Assembly (NCBI RefSeq): GCF_003813775.1
Contig: NZ_RPDH01000001.1
Coordinates: 1,054,001 to 1,118,000, forward strand
Origin: Chitinophaga lutea
Lineage (GTDB): Bacteria > Bacteroidota > Bacteroidia > Chitinophagales > Chitinophagaceae
DNA length: 64,000 bases
Reading direction: 5' to 3'
Shown here: piece after piece, positions 41,074-49,490 of the stretch
Layout of the letters: every line of letters starts with the position of its first letter
Numbering within the stretch: position 1 is the first letter of the stretch
Made by a program: the position numbers and the translations under genes
The notes under the pieces: model-generated
Told to the model about the DNA's origin: nothing
Seen by the model: only the letters and a program-made list of their open reading frames with translations
The model's database searches: none

Positions 41074-43422
41074 TCAGTAGCGCACGGCTACCCCAATATT
41101 AAATGATGCACCCTTGCCTTTGGAATAAAAGCCGGGTATCATAAACCACTGCGACCTCGCAGGGAAATAGTCGGCGTTGAAGAGGTTCTCAATCCCGAGC
41201 GTAAGCATGGTGCTGCGGGTCACGCGGTAGCTGGCGTTCAGGTTGAAGAGGTTGTAGGCTTTCACTTCTCCCTCGTTCCCTTTGTAGAGCCCGCTCGGCA
41301 GTTTGCTGAAACGGTTCCGGTTCATGATGCCGGTATACTGCAATTGCAACTCCAGCGTGTTCACCGGACGGAAATGAATACTGCCCCCGAGTTTGGGCGC
41401 GGCAATACGGCGGCCGTTGAGATACATCCTGTAATTGCCGTTGCGGCCGGTATCCGCCTTGCCTTCCACATAACTGAAAGACGCACCCAGGTCAAGATTG
41501 GTCAGCGGGCTGTATTGCACGGCTGCTTCCACGCCATAAATGCGCTCGGGCATACGGGCTACGTTAAACAGGTCGGTAGCGGCATCGTACACCATTTCGG
41601 CGCCGAGTTTGGAAGTGCTCATAAAACCGGTCAGCTCAAAACGCAGCTTTTGTATCCTGCTCACAAAACCGAGCTCGTAATTATTGACCAGCACCGCTTC
41701 GGTGTTGATTTTGCTGATATTGTCCACCTTCGCGTCGCGGAGCGCCAGGCCGATGTCGGCCACGGAGAAACCCTGCGAGAAACTGAAGTACGGTGTAAAG
41801 GCAAGCAGGCGGTTGTACCGGATACCGGCGTTAAACAGGGTGGCGGTATAATTGAGATCGCCCCCCTTCACCGCAAAACTCGGCGTAACCGTTTGCCCTG
41901 CCGCGTTGGTGATACGCAATGTGGTATAATCCTCCACCCCGATATTCACCCGCTCCACGCGCACGCCGCCTTTCAGGATAAGGTGATCAAGCACCGTCCA
42001 CTGCGTTTCCGCGAAAGGCGCCATGTTGAACATTTTCATTTCCGGCACCCATACCCGGCCGTCTACCAGCGGCTGGGAGGTTACATCATTCACCAGGTCG
42101 GCGCCGTACGACAACGACCCCGTTTTCCCCAGCGGAGAACTGAACATGAAACGGAATCCTTTTTTCTTCGCCAGTGTGTGCGATTGCCCGTCGCCGCCTT
42201 CAAAGCGGCCGAACGATACGTAAAACACGTCGTCGCGGGACTCATAATAAACGTCCGCCTGCAGCGAGGTACCGCCGATAAGGCTGTCCGCCGAATACGA
42301 CAGTTGCAGGTTCTGGTTGCCGTTGATGCCCGTGGGTTTACCGGCCTGTTTGCCCAGCACGCCCGTAGCGGGTTTGCCGGTCAGGTAATCGCCGTTCACC
42401 AAAGTATAGTTGGAGTTTTGCTGGCTGTTGTAATAGTTGTACATCAGCTGGATGCGCTGGCGCCGGTTGGGCGCGAAGCCCAGCTTCACAAAAGCGTTGT
42501 AGCTGTCGGTTTCGCCGAGACTGTAATTCGGGCCGAGCAGTTTGCCCTTTGCGTCCTTCCATTCGCCGGTGCGCTCGTACACGCCACTCACGGCGTAGTC
42601 GAATTTTTTGTACTTCCCGTGCAGCAGCTGCCCTACCCTGCCGCCTGCACTGTTTTTCAGGCCGGCGAGCGAACCGGTGAGGTTGAGGGTGGTTTTGCCT
42701 GCGATCACGGCATCGTCCTGCGGCGTGAACGTGATATAGTTGATGAGGCCACCCGTGGCGCCGTTGCCGTAAATCGCCGTGGCGCCCTTGAGCACATCGA
42801 TGCGTTGCAGCACGGCCGGGTCGATGGAACGGAGGTCCACTTCGCCGTTGCGCAGCGGGGTGGATTGCGGAATGCCGTCGATCATGATCAGCACGGAGCG
42901 GCCGCGGAGCGACTGCCCCACGTTGCTGTTCGTTTGCGCGGATGGCGCCAGGCCAGGCACTTCATTGGCCAGTATCTGGGTGATATCGGTGGTAACGGCC
43001 ATGTTGTCTTCAATCGTTTTGCGGCTGAGCACCGTTACCGACGAAGGCACGTTATCGAGCACTTCCGGCTTCCGGCTGGCGGACACGATCACTTCTCCCA
43101 GTTCGCGGGAAGCGGGCTCCAGCTGCCAATCTACCGTAACATCCTGCCCCGGAGCCAGTGTCGCCGTTTGGGTCTGGGTGCCGTAGCCCATCAGGGAGGC
43201 TTCGAGCGTCACCGCTCCCTGGCGGCTGGTGGAAATGCTGTATTGACCGTTTTTATCAGCGTAAGCCGCATCGGCGGTGCCTTTAATACGAACGGTACCG
43301 TACCGGAGCGGACCTTGTTTCGATTGAATGATTCCTTTGATAATGGTTTGCTGGGCGGATGCGATGAGGGCTGTAAAACAGCATACAACAGCCAGCAGAA
43401 TAGATTTGGCGGATTTTATCAT
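41074..43422 (-). CDS. TonB-dependent siderophore-type outer-membrane receptor
   Basis: This 782-residue protein imports a large ligand, probably a ferric siderophore, across the outer membrane using TonB energy. The order is signal peptide (to ASAQQ, residue 25), carboxypeptidase-regulatory-like domain (IIKGIIQSKQGPLRYGTVRIKG, about 27-105), a plug (GEVIVSASRKPEVLDNVPSSVTVLS then LRGRSVLIMIDGIPQSTPLRN and IDVLKGATAIYGNGATGGLINYIT), and a 22-strand barrel ending in the aromatic GVAVRY. The plug wording fits FhuA/IutA-like receptors more than SusC. No siderophore reductase or biosynthesis genes are adjacent. A full -7 element lies about 23 bp upstream. Confidence 0.92.
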   Translation of the reverse strand: MIKSAKSILLAVVCCFTALIASAQQTIIKGIIQSKQGPLRYGTVRIKGTADAAYADKNGQYSISTSRQGAVTLEASLMGYGTQTQTATLAPGQDVTVDWQLEPASRELGEVIVSASRKPEVLDNVPSSVTVLSRKTIEDNMAVTTDITQILANEVPGLAPSAQTNSNVGQSLRGRSVLIMIDGIPQSTPLRNGEVDLRSIDPAVLQRIDVLKGATAIYGNGATGGLINYITFTPQDDAVIAGKTTLNLTGSLAGLKNSAGGRVGQLLHGKYKKFDYAVSGVYERTGEWKDAKGKLLGPNYSLGETDSYNAFVKLGFAPNRRQRIQLMYNYYNSQQNSNYTLVNGDYLTGKPATGVLGKQAGKPTGINGNQNLQLSYSADSLIGGTSLQADVYYESRDDVFYVSFGRFEGGDGQSHTLAKKKGFRFMFSSPLGKTGSLSYGADLVNDVTSQPLVDGRVWVPEMKMFNMAPFAETQWTVLDHLILKGGVRVERVNIGVEDYTTLRITNAAGQTVTPSFAVKGGDLNYTATLFNAGIRYNRLLAFTPYFSFSQGFSVADIGLALRDAKVDNISKINTEAVLVNNYELGFVSRIQKLRFELTGFMSTSKLGAEMVYDAATDLFNVARMPERIYGVEAAVQYSPLTNLDLGASFSYVEGKADTGRNGNYRMYLNGRRIAAPKLGGSIHFRPVNTLELQLQYTGIMNRNRFSKLPSGLYKGNEGEVKAYNLFNLNASYRVTRSTMLTLGIENLFNADYFPARSQWFMIPGFYSKGKGASFNIGVAVRY

Positions 43423-43445
43423 TTTTTGCTTCCTGAGATTTGCGG

Positions 43446-43453
43446 CAAAGTTA
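43446..43453 (-). promoter_or_regulatory. -7 element TAACTTTG of the TonB receptor
   Basis: This is a full TAnnTTTG match on the minus strand, predicting a leader of about 20 bases. No Fur box was recognised beside it. Confidence 0.55.
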
Positions 43454-43670
43454 TTACGGTGGAAACTGGCGCCTCATCCAATCGGGAAAATTATTTACGC
43501 AATCGGGAAAAACCTGTGCAGCCGTAGCTTGCGCCCCAACCTTGCCATAAAAGGGCCCTTTGCCAGGCGGAACAACAGCTGCCATTTAAACAGCCCGGCT
43601 CTATCCGGAGCAGCACATCGCCGCAGTTTCCGTAATTTTAGCTTTTATTGTTGTAACTCAATTACCCGTC

Positions 43671-44501
43671 ATGGCAACTCCTCATTCCGAAAAAGCCCTC
43701 ACATTTAAAGCGCTCCACGAACGTTCCGGTATTTTTGTAATTCCCAACCCCTGGGATGCGGGCTCCGCCAAACTGCTGGCCAGTCTTGGTTTTGAAGCGC
43801 TCGCCACCACCAGCGCCGGCCTCGCTTTCTCGCTCGGCAAACCGGATGGGGCAGGCCGCGTAACGCGCGAAGAAACACTGAAAAATGTACACGACATCGT
43901 TGCCGCCACGCCGCTCCCCGTAGCAGCGGACCTTGAAAACGGGTACGGCGATGCACCGGAAACCTGTGCCGACACAATCGTGCAGGCAGCCCAGGCGGGA
44001 CTGGCAGGCGGCTCCATCGAAGACGCCACAGGGCGGCCCGGCGATCCCATCTATCCGTTCGAGCTCGCCGTTGAGCGCGTGCGTGCGGCCGCACATGCGG
44101 CGCACAGCCTCGATACGCCCTTCACCTTCACCGCGCGGGCGGAAAACCTCATTTACGGCCGGCCGGATCTGAAAGACACCATCCGGCGGCTGGTGGCCTA
44201 CGCGGAAGCAGGCGCCGATGTATTGTTCGCGCCCGGCTTAAAAACACGGGAAGAAATCGAAAGCGTGGTGAAAGCGGTAGCGCCGAAACCCGTGAACGTA
44301 GTGATGGGATTAGGCAAGCTGGCATTCACGCTCGGCGAGCTGGCAGAAATGGGCGTAAAACGGGTAAGCCTTGGCTCTTCCCTTGCACGCGCGGCATATG
44401 GCGGGTTCTTCCAGGCCGCCGAAGAAATACGGAACAACGGCCGCTTCACTTTAGCGACCGATGCCATGGCGTATGCGCGGTTCAATGAGCTGATGAAATA
44501 A
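43671..44501 (+). CDS. Isocitrate lyase/PEP-mutase family protein
   Basis: This 276-residue TIM-barrel enzyme belongs to the PEP mutase/isocitrate lyase superfamily. Characteristic pieces are FVIPNPWDAGSAKLLASLGFEALATTSAG, VAADLENGYGDAPE (the Asp-Glu metal-binding region) and GSIEDATG. The KKCGH loop of isocitrate lyase is absent, so it is not that enzyme. Members act as oxaloacetate decarboxylase, methylisocitrate or dimethylmalate lyase, or phosphonate C-P bond enzymes; which applies here cannot be decided. It stands alone, divergent from the TonB receptor, with a weak -7 element (TAATTTTA, 43633). Confidence 0.88.
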   Translation: MATPHSEKALTFKALHERSGIFVIPNPWDAGSAKLLASLGFEALATTSAGLAFSLGKPDGAGRVTREETLKNVHDIVAATPLPVAADLENGYGDAPETCADTIVQAAQAGLAGGSIEDATGRPGDPIYPFELAVERVRAAAHAAHSLDTPFTFTARAENLIYGRPDLKDTIRRLVAYAEAGADVLFAPGLKTREEIESVVKAVAPKPVNVVMGLGKLAFTLGELAEMGVKRVSLGSSLARAAYGGFFQAAEEIRNNGRFTLATDAMAYARFNELMK

Positions 44502-44661
44502 GCCCGATTACCGCACTGCAAATTGACAGCCGGTGTTGCGTGTTATCCCCAGGTATTGGGAGGCGATGTGTGTTCCGCACCCACCCGTCATGTTTGTCCG
44601 TTTTTTACAATACCGGGTGATACTATTGCTCCAACTTTGTGCTGTTAAATCATTGCAACCC

Positions 44662-45132
44662 ATGAAATCCTTACTCGCCATTCTAACCTTTGTATGCCTG
44701 GCAGTCAATGCCGGTGCGCAAACCGCATCCAACAAACAAAAAACGGATAAAATGAAACTGAACGCAGGTGTGATCACCGCTAAACTGGCCGAAAGCAAAG
44801 AATTCTACACCACGGTGCTGGGCTTCGGCGTCACTTTTGAAAACGAATTTTACCTCCTGCTGCATACGCCCGGCCACGAGGCGGAAATCAGCTTCCTGCT
44901 GCCCGGCCATCCTTCGCAGCAGCCTCTTTTCCGGCAACCCTTCCAGGGCCAGGGCATGTACCTGACCATTGAAGTGGAGGATGTGGACAAACTGTACGAA
45001 GATTTCAAAAAGAAGGGCATTCCTATTAAAATCGACATCCGCGATGAACCCTGGGGCGACCGTCACTTCGCCATCCAGGACCCGAACGGCATCGGGATCG
45101 ACCTCGTGAAATACGCGCCGCCGCAACAATAA
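44662..45132 (+). CDS. Exported VOC family protein
   Basis: This 156-residue protein has a signal peptide (MKSLLAILTFVCLAVNAGAQ) and one VOC domain: MKLNAGVITAKLAESKEFYTTVLGFGVTFENEFY, then GQGMYLTIEVEDVDKLYEDFKKKGIPI, ending FAIQDPNGIGIDLVKY. It resembles bleomycin-resistance or glyoxalase-like singletons. The first metal-ligand position is Val or Ile rather than His, so metal-dependent catalysis is doubtful. The frame is open for 43 codons upstream, but only the ATG at 44662 gives a normal secreted protein. Confidence 0.8.
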   Translation: MKSLLAILTFVCLAVNAGAQTASNKQKTDKMKLNAGVITAKLAESKEFYTTVLGFGVTFENEFYLLLHTPGHEAEISFLLPGHPSQQPLFRQPFQGQGMYLTIEVEDVDKLYEDFKKKGIPIKIDIRDEPWGDRHFAIQDPNGIGIDLVKYAPPQQ

Positions 45133-45275
45133 ACAGCGAAGGGAAGGGCGTGCGGGTATTTTCCTCCAGCGCTCTTCAGTCCCTCGTATTCGATACCGGA
45201 ACGAAAACAAATACGGATAGACACTTTGTATCAGCGCATCCCGAAAAGCCTGCGGGCGACTTCAGCAAAATGAGC

Positions 45276-45306
45276 GGCGGCATATTCCAAAAAAGGATAC
45301 GCCGCC
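45276..45306. terminator. Bidirectional terminator between the VOC and SulP genes
   Basis: GGCGGC-TAT-CC pairs with GG-ATA-GCCGCC around an A-rich loop, with T-containing sequence on both sides. It lies between two convergent genes, 16 bp past the SulP stop. Confidence 0.55.
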
Positions 45307-45321
45307 ACTTTTATGAAGCAG

Positions 45322-46977
45322 TTATGGTATCGGATTTTTCTGCAATAGTTGCCGCGAAAGCGCCACGGCACTGCCAAAATTGGGGACCACAAACCGTTTC
45401 CCAATCCGGAAAAGCAGCCGGCTTTTTTTTATTGCATCGTACACCCCGGGCTGCACTCCCGATATTACAAGCCGGATTTTATCGTGCTCGCATGCCCGAA
45501 GCACATCCCTGATCGTCTGCAATCCCGTGCTGTCAATCACGGGCACTTTCCGCATCCGCACAATCAATATCACGGGCTTTTTCTCTATCAGGCGGATGGA
45601 ATCCCTGAATTTATAAGCGGCCCCGAAAAACAACGGGCCATTCAGTTCAAATACCTCTACCCCTTCCGGGATGCTGAAACTGCCGACAGCAGCGGGATCA
45701 TCGTTTTCACCGTTTTCCTTCAGCAGAATACTGACATCGCTGATCCGGATCATGCTCCGCATGAACAGAAAACTTGCCAGCACCATGCCTACTTCTATGG
45801 CGATGGTGAGGTCGAAAATAACGGTCAGTAAAAATGTCGTCAGTAAAACAGCGGCGTCACTGCGAAGCCCCCGCGAGATGTCGATGAATGTACGCAGTTC
45901 GCTCATGTTATAGGCCACCACTACCAGTATGCCAGCCAGGCAGCTCATCGGTATCAGCGAGGCCCATTGGCCGACTGCAAGCACCAATATCAACAGCACG
46001 ATGGCATGCACAATGCCGGCAACGGGCGTACGCCCGCCGCTTTTCACATTGGTCGCGGTACGGGCGATGGCGCCTGTGGCGGGTATGCCGCCGAATATCG
46101 CAGACGCGATGTTCGCCCCGCCCTGCGCCACCAGTTCGGTATTGCTTTTATGTTGCCCGCCCGTCATCCCGTCCGCCACAACGGCGGACAGGAGGGATTC
46201 TATCCCGCCCAGCAGCGCAATGGCCACCGCGGGCTGAATGGCACTTTTGATGGATGCCCAACTCAGTTGGGGAAACACAGGTATAGGGAAAGAAGAGGAT
46301 ATGTTACCAAAACGGCTGCCGATGGTTGCCACCTCCAGGTCGAACAGCTGAACGGCCAGGGTCGCCAGGATGATCGCAACCAGGGAACCGGGCACTGTAC
46401 GGGTGAAGCGTGGAAAAATCACGATGATGGCGACGGTCGACAAGGCAATTGCGGTGGCCGGTATGCTGATAGTGCCTATGTGCTGGTAATAGGCGATCCA
46501 CTTGCCCGCAAAATCAGCCGGCACGGCTGCCATCTGCAATCCCAGCAGGTCTTTTACCTGGGACGAGAATATAATGACGGCGATGCCCGTCGTAAAACCG
46601 ACTATCAGCGGATGCGGAATGTATTTTATCACGCTGCCCAGTTTTGCAACACCCATCGCCACCAGCAATATACCCGCAATGAAGGTGGCGATGATCAATC
46701 CGTTGACCCCGCTCTCCTGCACGATGCCGTATACAATCACGATGAAAGCTCCGGTCGGGCCGCCGATCTGCACCCTGCTGCCGCCAAAAGCGGAGATAAT
46801 GAAACCGCCGATGATGGCCGTATACAGCCCTTTCTCCGGCGGCACGCCCGAAGCAATCGCAAACGCGATGGCCAGCGGCAATGCCACAATCCCCACTATA
46901 ATGCCTGCAAGCAGGTCGCGGAAAAACTGCGCCCGGGTATATCCCTTCAACGTATGAAATAATTCCGGCTGAAACAT
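45322..46977 (-). CDS. SulP family inorganic anion transporter with STAS domain
   Basis: This 551-residue inner-membrane carrier has the SulP opening ([41 protein letters not shown]). About 12-14 helices follow, including [33 protein letters not shown]-type wording around residue 265, and a C-terminal STAS domain ([21 protein letters not shown] then [12 protein letters not shown]) from about residue 430. SulP proteins carry sulfate, bicarbonate or dicarboxylates. The ATG at 46977 is chosen over a GTG at 47016 that would overlap the methyltransferase gene. It is the third gene of the GcvH-like/methyltransferase/SulP operon. Confidence 0.92.
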   Translation of the reverse strand: [551 protein letters not shown]

Positions 46978-47000
46978 GTGCGTCTTTGTTTTGTACGCCG

Positions 47001-47600
47001 CTATACTTTCTCCCACATTTTCAGTAACCGGTCGGCCGACGCTCCCCGCACCTCATAGCGGGGCGGCACTTCGTTTTCCAGGCTGTGAAAGGTCACCAGC
47101 CGGGTGCCTGCCGGCTTGTGGTCGAGCACGGTGTACAGGTATTGCGAATAATACACGAACAGGCTTTCGGAAAATTCGATCTGATGATCGATGCGATTCC
47201 CTTCATCGAGGTTCTCGAAGAAGGCATTGTAAAAATAAAAGTTGTCGTAATCCTCGAAATCCAATGCCGTAAAGTTGCCGTGAATAAAATGTACGTTGGC
47301 CTGCTGCGTCAGCGTCCTGGCTGACTCTGCATGCGCATACAGTTCCTTCCGCTGTTCCACCCCGTAGAAATGGGCCTCCGGGTAGAAATATGCGCCTATC
47401 AAACAAAATTTGCCCACACCGCTGCCGATGTCCAGTACCCGCCTGCCGGGTGCGTCGGCCAGGAAATGCGCTGCCTGCCGGGCAATGGCAACCGGCGTCC
47501 AGTGATGCTTCGACAGGCGCCTGATCGTTTCTGGGTACAGGTTGTCAAACATCACATTGCTCGTGTGCAAACCGCCGTTCGTGATAATATGCTCCATCAT
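47001..47600 (-). CDS. Class I SAM-dependent methyltransferase
   Basis: This 199-residue protein has AdoMet motif I, RRVLDIGSGVGKFCLIGA (about residues 53-70), and a following acidic strand YGVEQRKEL (motif II). The ASP/NPP-type catalytic motif is replaced by NFYFYNAFFENL. The substrate is unknown; the motif order resembles histone-methylation-DOT1-like and small-molecule MTases. Its ATG overlaps the stop of the GcvH-like gene by one base (TAATG), which shows translational coupling. Confidence 0.85.
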   Translation of the reverse strand: MMEHIITNGGLHTSNVMFDNLYPETIRRLSKHHWTPVAIARQAAHFLADAPGRRVLDIGSGVGKFCLIGAYFYPEAHFYGVEQRKELYAHAESARTLTQQANVHFIHGNFTALDFEDYDNFYFYNAFFENLDEGNRIDHQIEFSESLFVYYSQYLYTVLDHKPAGTRLVTFHSLENEVPPRYEVRGASADRLLKMWEKV

Positions 47601-47974
47601 TACCCTCTGCTTTTTTCCTGTACCAGCTTCTGGTAGTCGCCGGGTGAAAGTAGTTTGACCTGCCCCGGCGCTTTCAGCGGGCTCACAAAAAACAGCCAGC
47701 CCTTATCATGCGGGCTCTGCAACATCAGGTCGGGATTATTCTCCACCTGGTGGTTGGCGCCCAGGAACCGGCAGGCTACCGGCGCATATACGGGAATAAC
47801 GGCATTGCTGGTTGTAACCTCGGCAACTAACACTCCCTGTTCAATCGTTCCTTTGCGGCAGCACCATTTCACATGCAAAATTTTCTCTATACCCTGCAGG
47901 CGGTGAGCCGACACTCCTACAAATCCCACCGAACCGTTCAGATCTATCCAGGCATGGCTATCGGTAAACTGCAT
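47600..47974 (-). CDS. GcvH-like protein lacking the lipoyl lysine
   Basis: This 124-residue protein aligns along its length with the glycine-cleavage H protein: MQFTDSHAWIDLNGSVGFVGVSAHRLQGI matches the LKYTxxHEW...VGIT opening, and YAPVACRFLGANHQVENNPDLMLQSPHDKGWLFFV matches the second half. At the lipoylation hairpin, where H proteins have ESVKA, this one reads AEVTTSNAVIPVYAP, with two extra residues and no lysine. It therefore cannot carry lipoate there and is unlikely to serve glycine cleavage. The start at 47974 fits the H-protein N-terminus; ATGs at 48007/48004 are upstream alternatives next to the -7 element. Confidence 0.8.
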   Translation of the reverse strand: MQFTDSHAWIDLNGSVGFVGVSAHRLQGIEKILHVKWCCRKGTIEQGVLVAEVTTSNAVIPVYAPVACRFLGANHQVENNPDLMLQSPHDKGWLFFVSPLKAPGQVKLLSPGDYQKLVQEKSRG

Positions 47975-48008
47975 GCGCGGGCGGGAAATTGTTGATATTC
48001 TCATCATA

Positions 48009-48016
48009 CAAATTTA
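48009..48016 (-). promoter_or_regulatory. -7 element TAAATTTG of the GcvH-like operon
   Basis: This full TAnnTTTG match on the minus strand is followed by T and two consecutive ATG codons. Transcription would start at or just past those ATGs, which supports the internal start at 47974, or a leaderless start at the second ATG. Confidence 0.6.
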
Positions 48017-48061
48017 CCTTCACAGCAGGTTCCATCCGTTGCATTTTACCCCATCGAAAAA

Positions 48062-48075
48062 TTGAAAAAAATCAA
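48062..48075. promoter_or_regulatory. Crp/Fnr-type binding site between the divergent genes
   Basis: TTGA-N6-TCAA (TTGAAAAAAATCAA) resembles the FNR consensus TTGAT-N4-ATCAA with one change. It is 18 bp before the Crp/Fnr gene and about 45 bp upstream of the -7 element of the GcvH-like operon, so the regulator could act on both. Confidence 0.6.
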
Positions 48076-48093
48076 TTTTCTAAACTATCGACC

Positions 48094-48804
48094 ATGAGTT
48101 TGACCGGCCTGTTTCCCATCGACAAATGGAATTTCAAATCACATTCCATCCTCAACGATCTGCCTGCGGAGGAGTACGACGAATTGAGCCGGCACATGAC
48201 CGAGCAGGAATATCATAAAGGCGAAACACTTTTCCGCGAAGGGGCCGTGCCACAGGGAATATTCTTTGTCAGGCAGGGAAAGGTAAAGAAATACAAAACC
48301 GGGCGTGACGGGAAAGAACAGATCATCTATGTGGCCAATTCCGGCGAAATGATCGGCTATCACGCCATACTGGCCGGGGAGCGTTATCCGGACACCGCCT
48401 CCACCCTGGAGAAAAGCCTCATCGCGTTTATTCCCAAAGAAGACTTTGTAAGTGTTCTCGAAAAATCGACCGTTCTGCCCCGGCGGTTGCTGAAAACGCT
48501 GAGCCACGAATTTTCGGTGCTGGCCAACAGCATTTCCATTATAGCCACCCGTCCGGTAAAAGAAAGACTGGCCATTGCGCTGATTGTTTTGCGGGAAAAA
48601 TTTAAAGCGGAGGCCAAACCCGGCGAAGAGATCGTAGTGGATATTTCCCGGCACGACCTGGCCAACATGGCAGGTACCGGCAATGAAAACGTAGTGCGGA
48701 TATTGAAGGAATTCAAACTGTCGGGTATCCTGGAAACAAAAGGCAGGAAGATTTTCATTCACGACGTGAAAAAACTGGTGGAACAGTCCGGCTGCGGGCT
48801 CTAG
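48094..48804 (+). CDS. Crp/Fnr family transcriptional regulator
   Basis: This 236-residue protein has an N-terminal cyclic-nucleotide-binding-like domain (GETLFREGAVPQGIFFVRQGKVKKYKTGRDGKEQIIYVANSGEMIGYHAI, about 40-90) and a C-terminal winged helix (DISRHDLANMAGTGNENVVRILKEFKLSGILETKGRKIFI). The recognition helix keeps the Glu and Arg that contact DNA in the family. No Cys cluster is present for an Fe-S centre, so it does not sense oxygen as FNR does. Upstream in-frame sequence is rejected because it crosses the divergent promoter; the ATG at 48094 follows the probable autoregulatory site. Confidence 0.92.
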   Translation: MSLTGLFPIDKWNFKSHSILNDLPAEEYDELSRHMTEQEYHKGETLFREGAVPQGIFFVRQGKVKKYKTGRDGKEQIIYVANSGEMIGYHAILAGERYPDTASTLEKSLIAFIPKEDFVSVLEKSTVLPRRLLKTLSHEFSVLANSISIIATRPVKERLAIALIVLREKFKAEAKPGEEIVVDISRHDLANMAGTGNENVVRILKEFKLSGILETKGRKIFIHDVKKLVEQSGCGL

Positions 48805-48825
48805 AACCGCTCCCTTCCCGCCGAT

Positions 48826-48856
48826 TTTGAACTGGCAAGGTTATCCGTTAAATTTG
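48826..48856 (+). promoter_or_regulatory. Consensus promoter of the nucleosidase gene (TTTG-N19-TAAATTTG)
   Basis: TTTG at 48826-48829 and TAAATTTG at 48849-48856 match both elements of the Bacteroidetes housekeeping promoter at the ideal 19-base spacing. The predicted leader to the ATG at 48876 is about 15 bases. Confidence 0.85.
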
Positions 48857-48875
48857 CCGATATTATTTTTTTTAC

Positions 48876-49490
48876 ATGAATAACAACGCAGCCATCACGG
48901 GACTTTTGCACCAGCGCCCGCTTTTTGTTTTTGCTTTGGAATCTGAAGCCGCCGGGGAATTTGAATCCTACAATCCCCTGTTTGTGGGCATCGGAAAGGT
49001 GAATGCCGCCTATCATCTCACCAAACGCATCGCGGAAGACAAACCCGGCATCATCATCAACCTGGGCTCCGCCGGCAGTCACCGGTTCAAACGGGGCGAA
49101 GTGGTTTGCTGCACCCGGTTCATCCAGCGGGATATGGATGTACGGGGACTGGGATTCAAAAAATACGAAACACCCCTTTCCGGCCAGGATCCCGTGCTCC
49201 ACTACGGCCTTTCCCTGCCGGGCCTCCCGGAAGGCATTTGCGGTACGGGCGACAGCTTTGAAATGGAACATACCACCGACGATTATAACGTGATCGACAT
49301 GGAAGCCTATCCCCTCGGGCTGATCGCCATGAAGGCGCAAATCCCTTTTCTCTGCCTGAAATATATTTCAGATGGGGCCGACGGTAATGCGGCGGAAGAC
49401 TGGCAGGTACAGGTACATCATGCCGCCACCGCATTCCGGAAAATCATCGGTGACCTGTATGCCGAAGCCGGTATACAGCAAGGCATCTAA
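48876..49490 (+). CDS. Phosphorylase-superfamily nucleosidase (MTA/SAH nucleosidase-like)
   Basis: This 204-residue protein has the PNP/UDP phosphorylase fold. PLFVFALESEAAGEF opens it, IIINLGSAGSHRFKRGEVV holds the base-binding glycine loop, and YNVIDMEAYPLGLIAMKAQIPFLCLKYISDGAD contains the DMEA ribose-binding motif with the key Glu and the Asp of the SDGAD catalytic loop. It is shorter than typical MTAN (about 230 residues), so the exact nucleoside is uncertain: methylthioadenosine, S-adenosylhomocysteine, adenosine or futalosine are all candidates. It overlaps the convergent membrane-protein gene by 4 bp. Confidence 0.85.
   Translation: MNNNAAITGLLHQRPLFVFALESEAAGEFESYNPLFVGIGKVNAAYHLTKRIAEDKPGIIINLGSAGSHRFKRGEVVCCTRFIQRDMDVRGLGFKKYETPLSGQDPVLHYGLSLPGLPEGICGTGDSFEMEHTTDDYNVIDMEAYPLGLIAMKAQIPFLCLKYISDGADGNAAEDWQVQVHHAATAFRKIIGDLYAEAGIQQGI

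Noticed and set aside
41344..43527. A 727-codon open frame antisense to the siderophore-type TonB receptor
   Set aside because: Same reasoning: the opposite strand encodes a full receptor, and this frame is a His/Arg-rich shadow with no motifs.
43671..44501. Isocitrate lyase
   Set aside because: The protein is only 276 residues and lacks the KKCGH catalytic loop; it belongs to the wider PEP-mutase group.
47989..48093. Longer N-terminus for the Crp/Fnr regulator
   Set aside because: The extra codons cover the divergent promoter and the Crp/Fnr-type site, and family similarity starts after the ATG at 48094.
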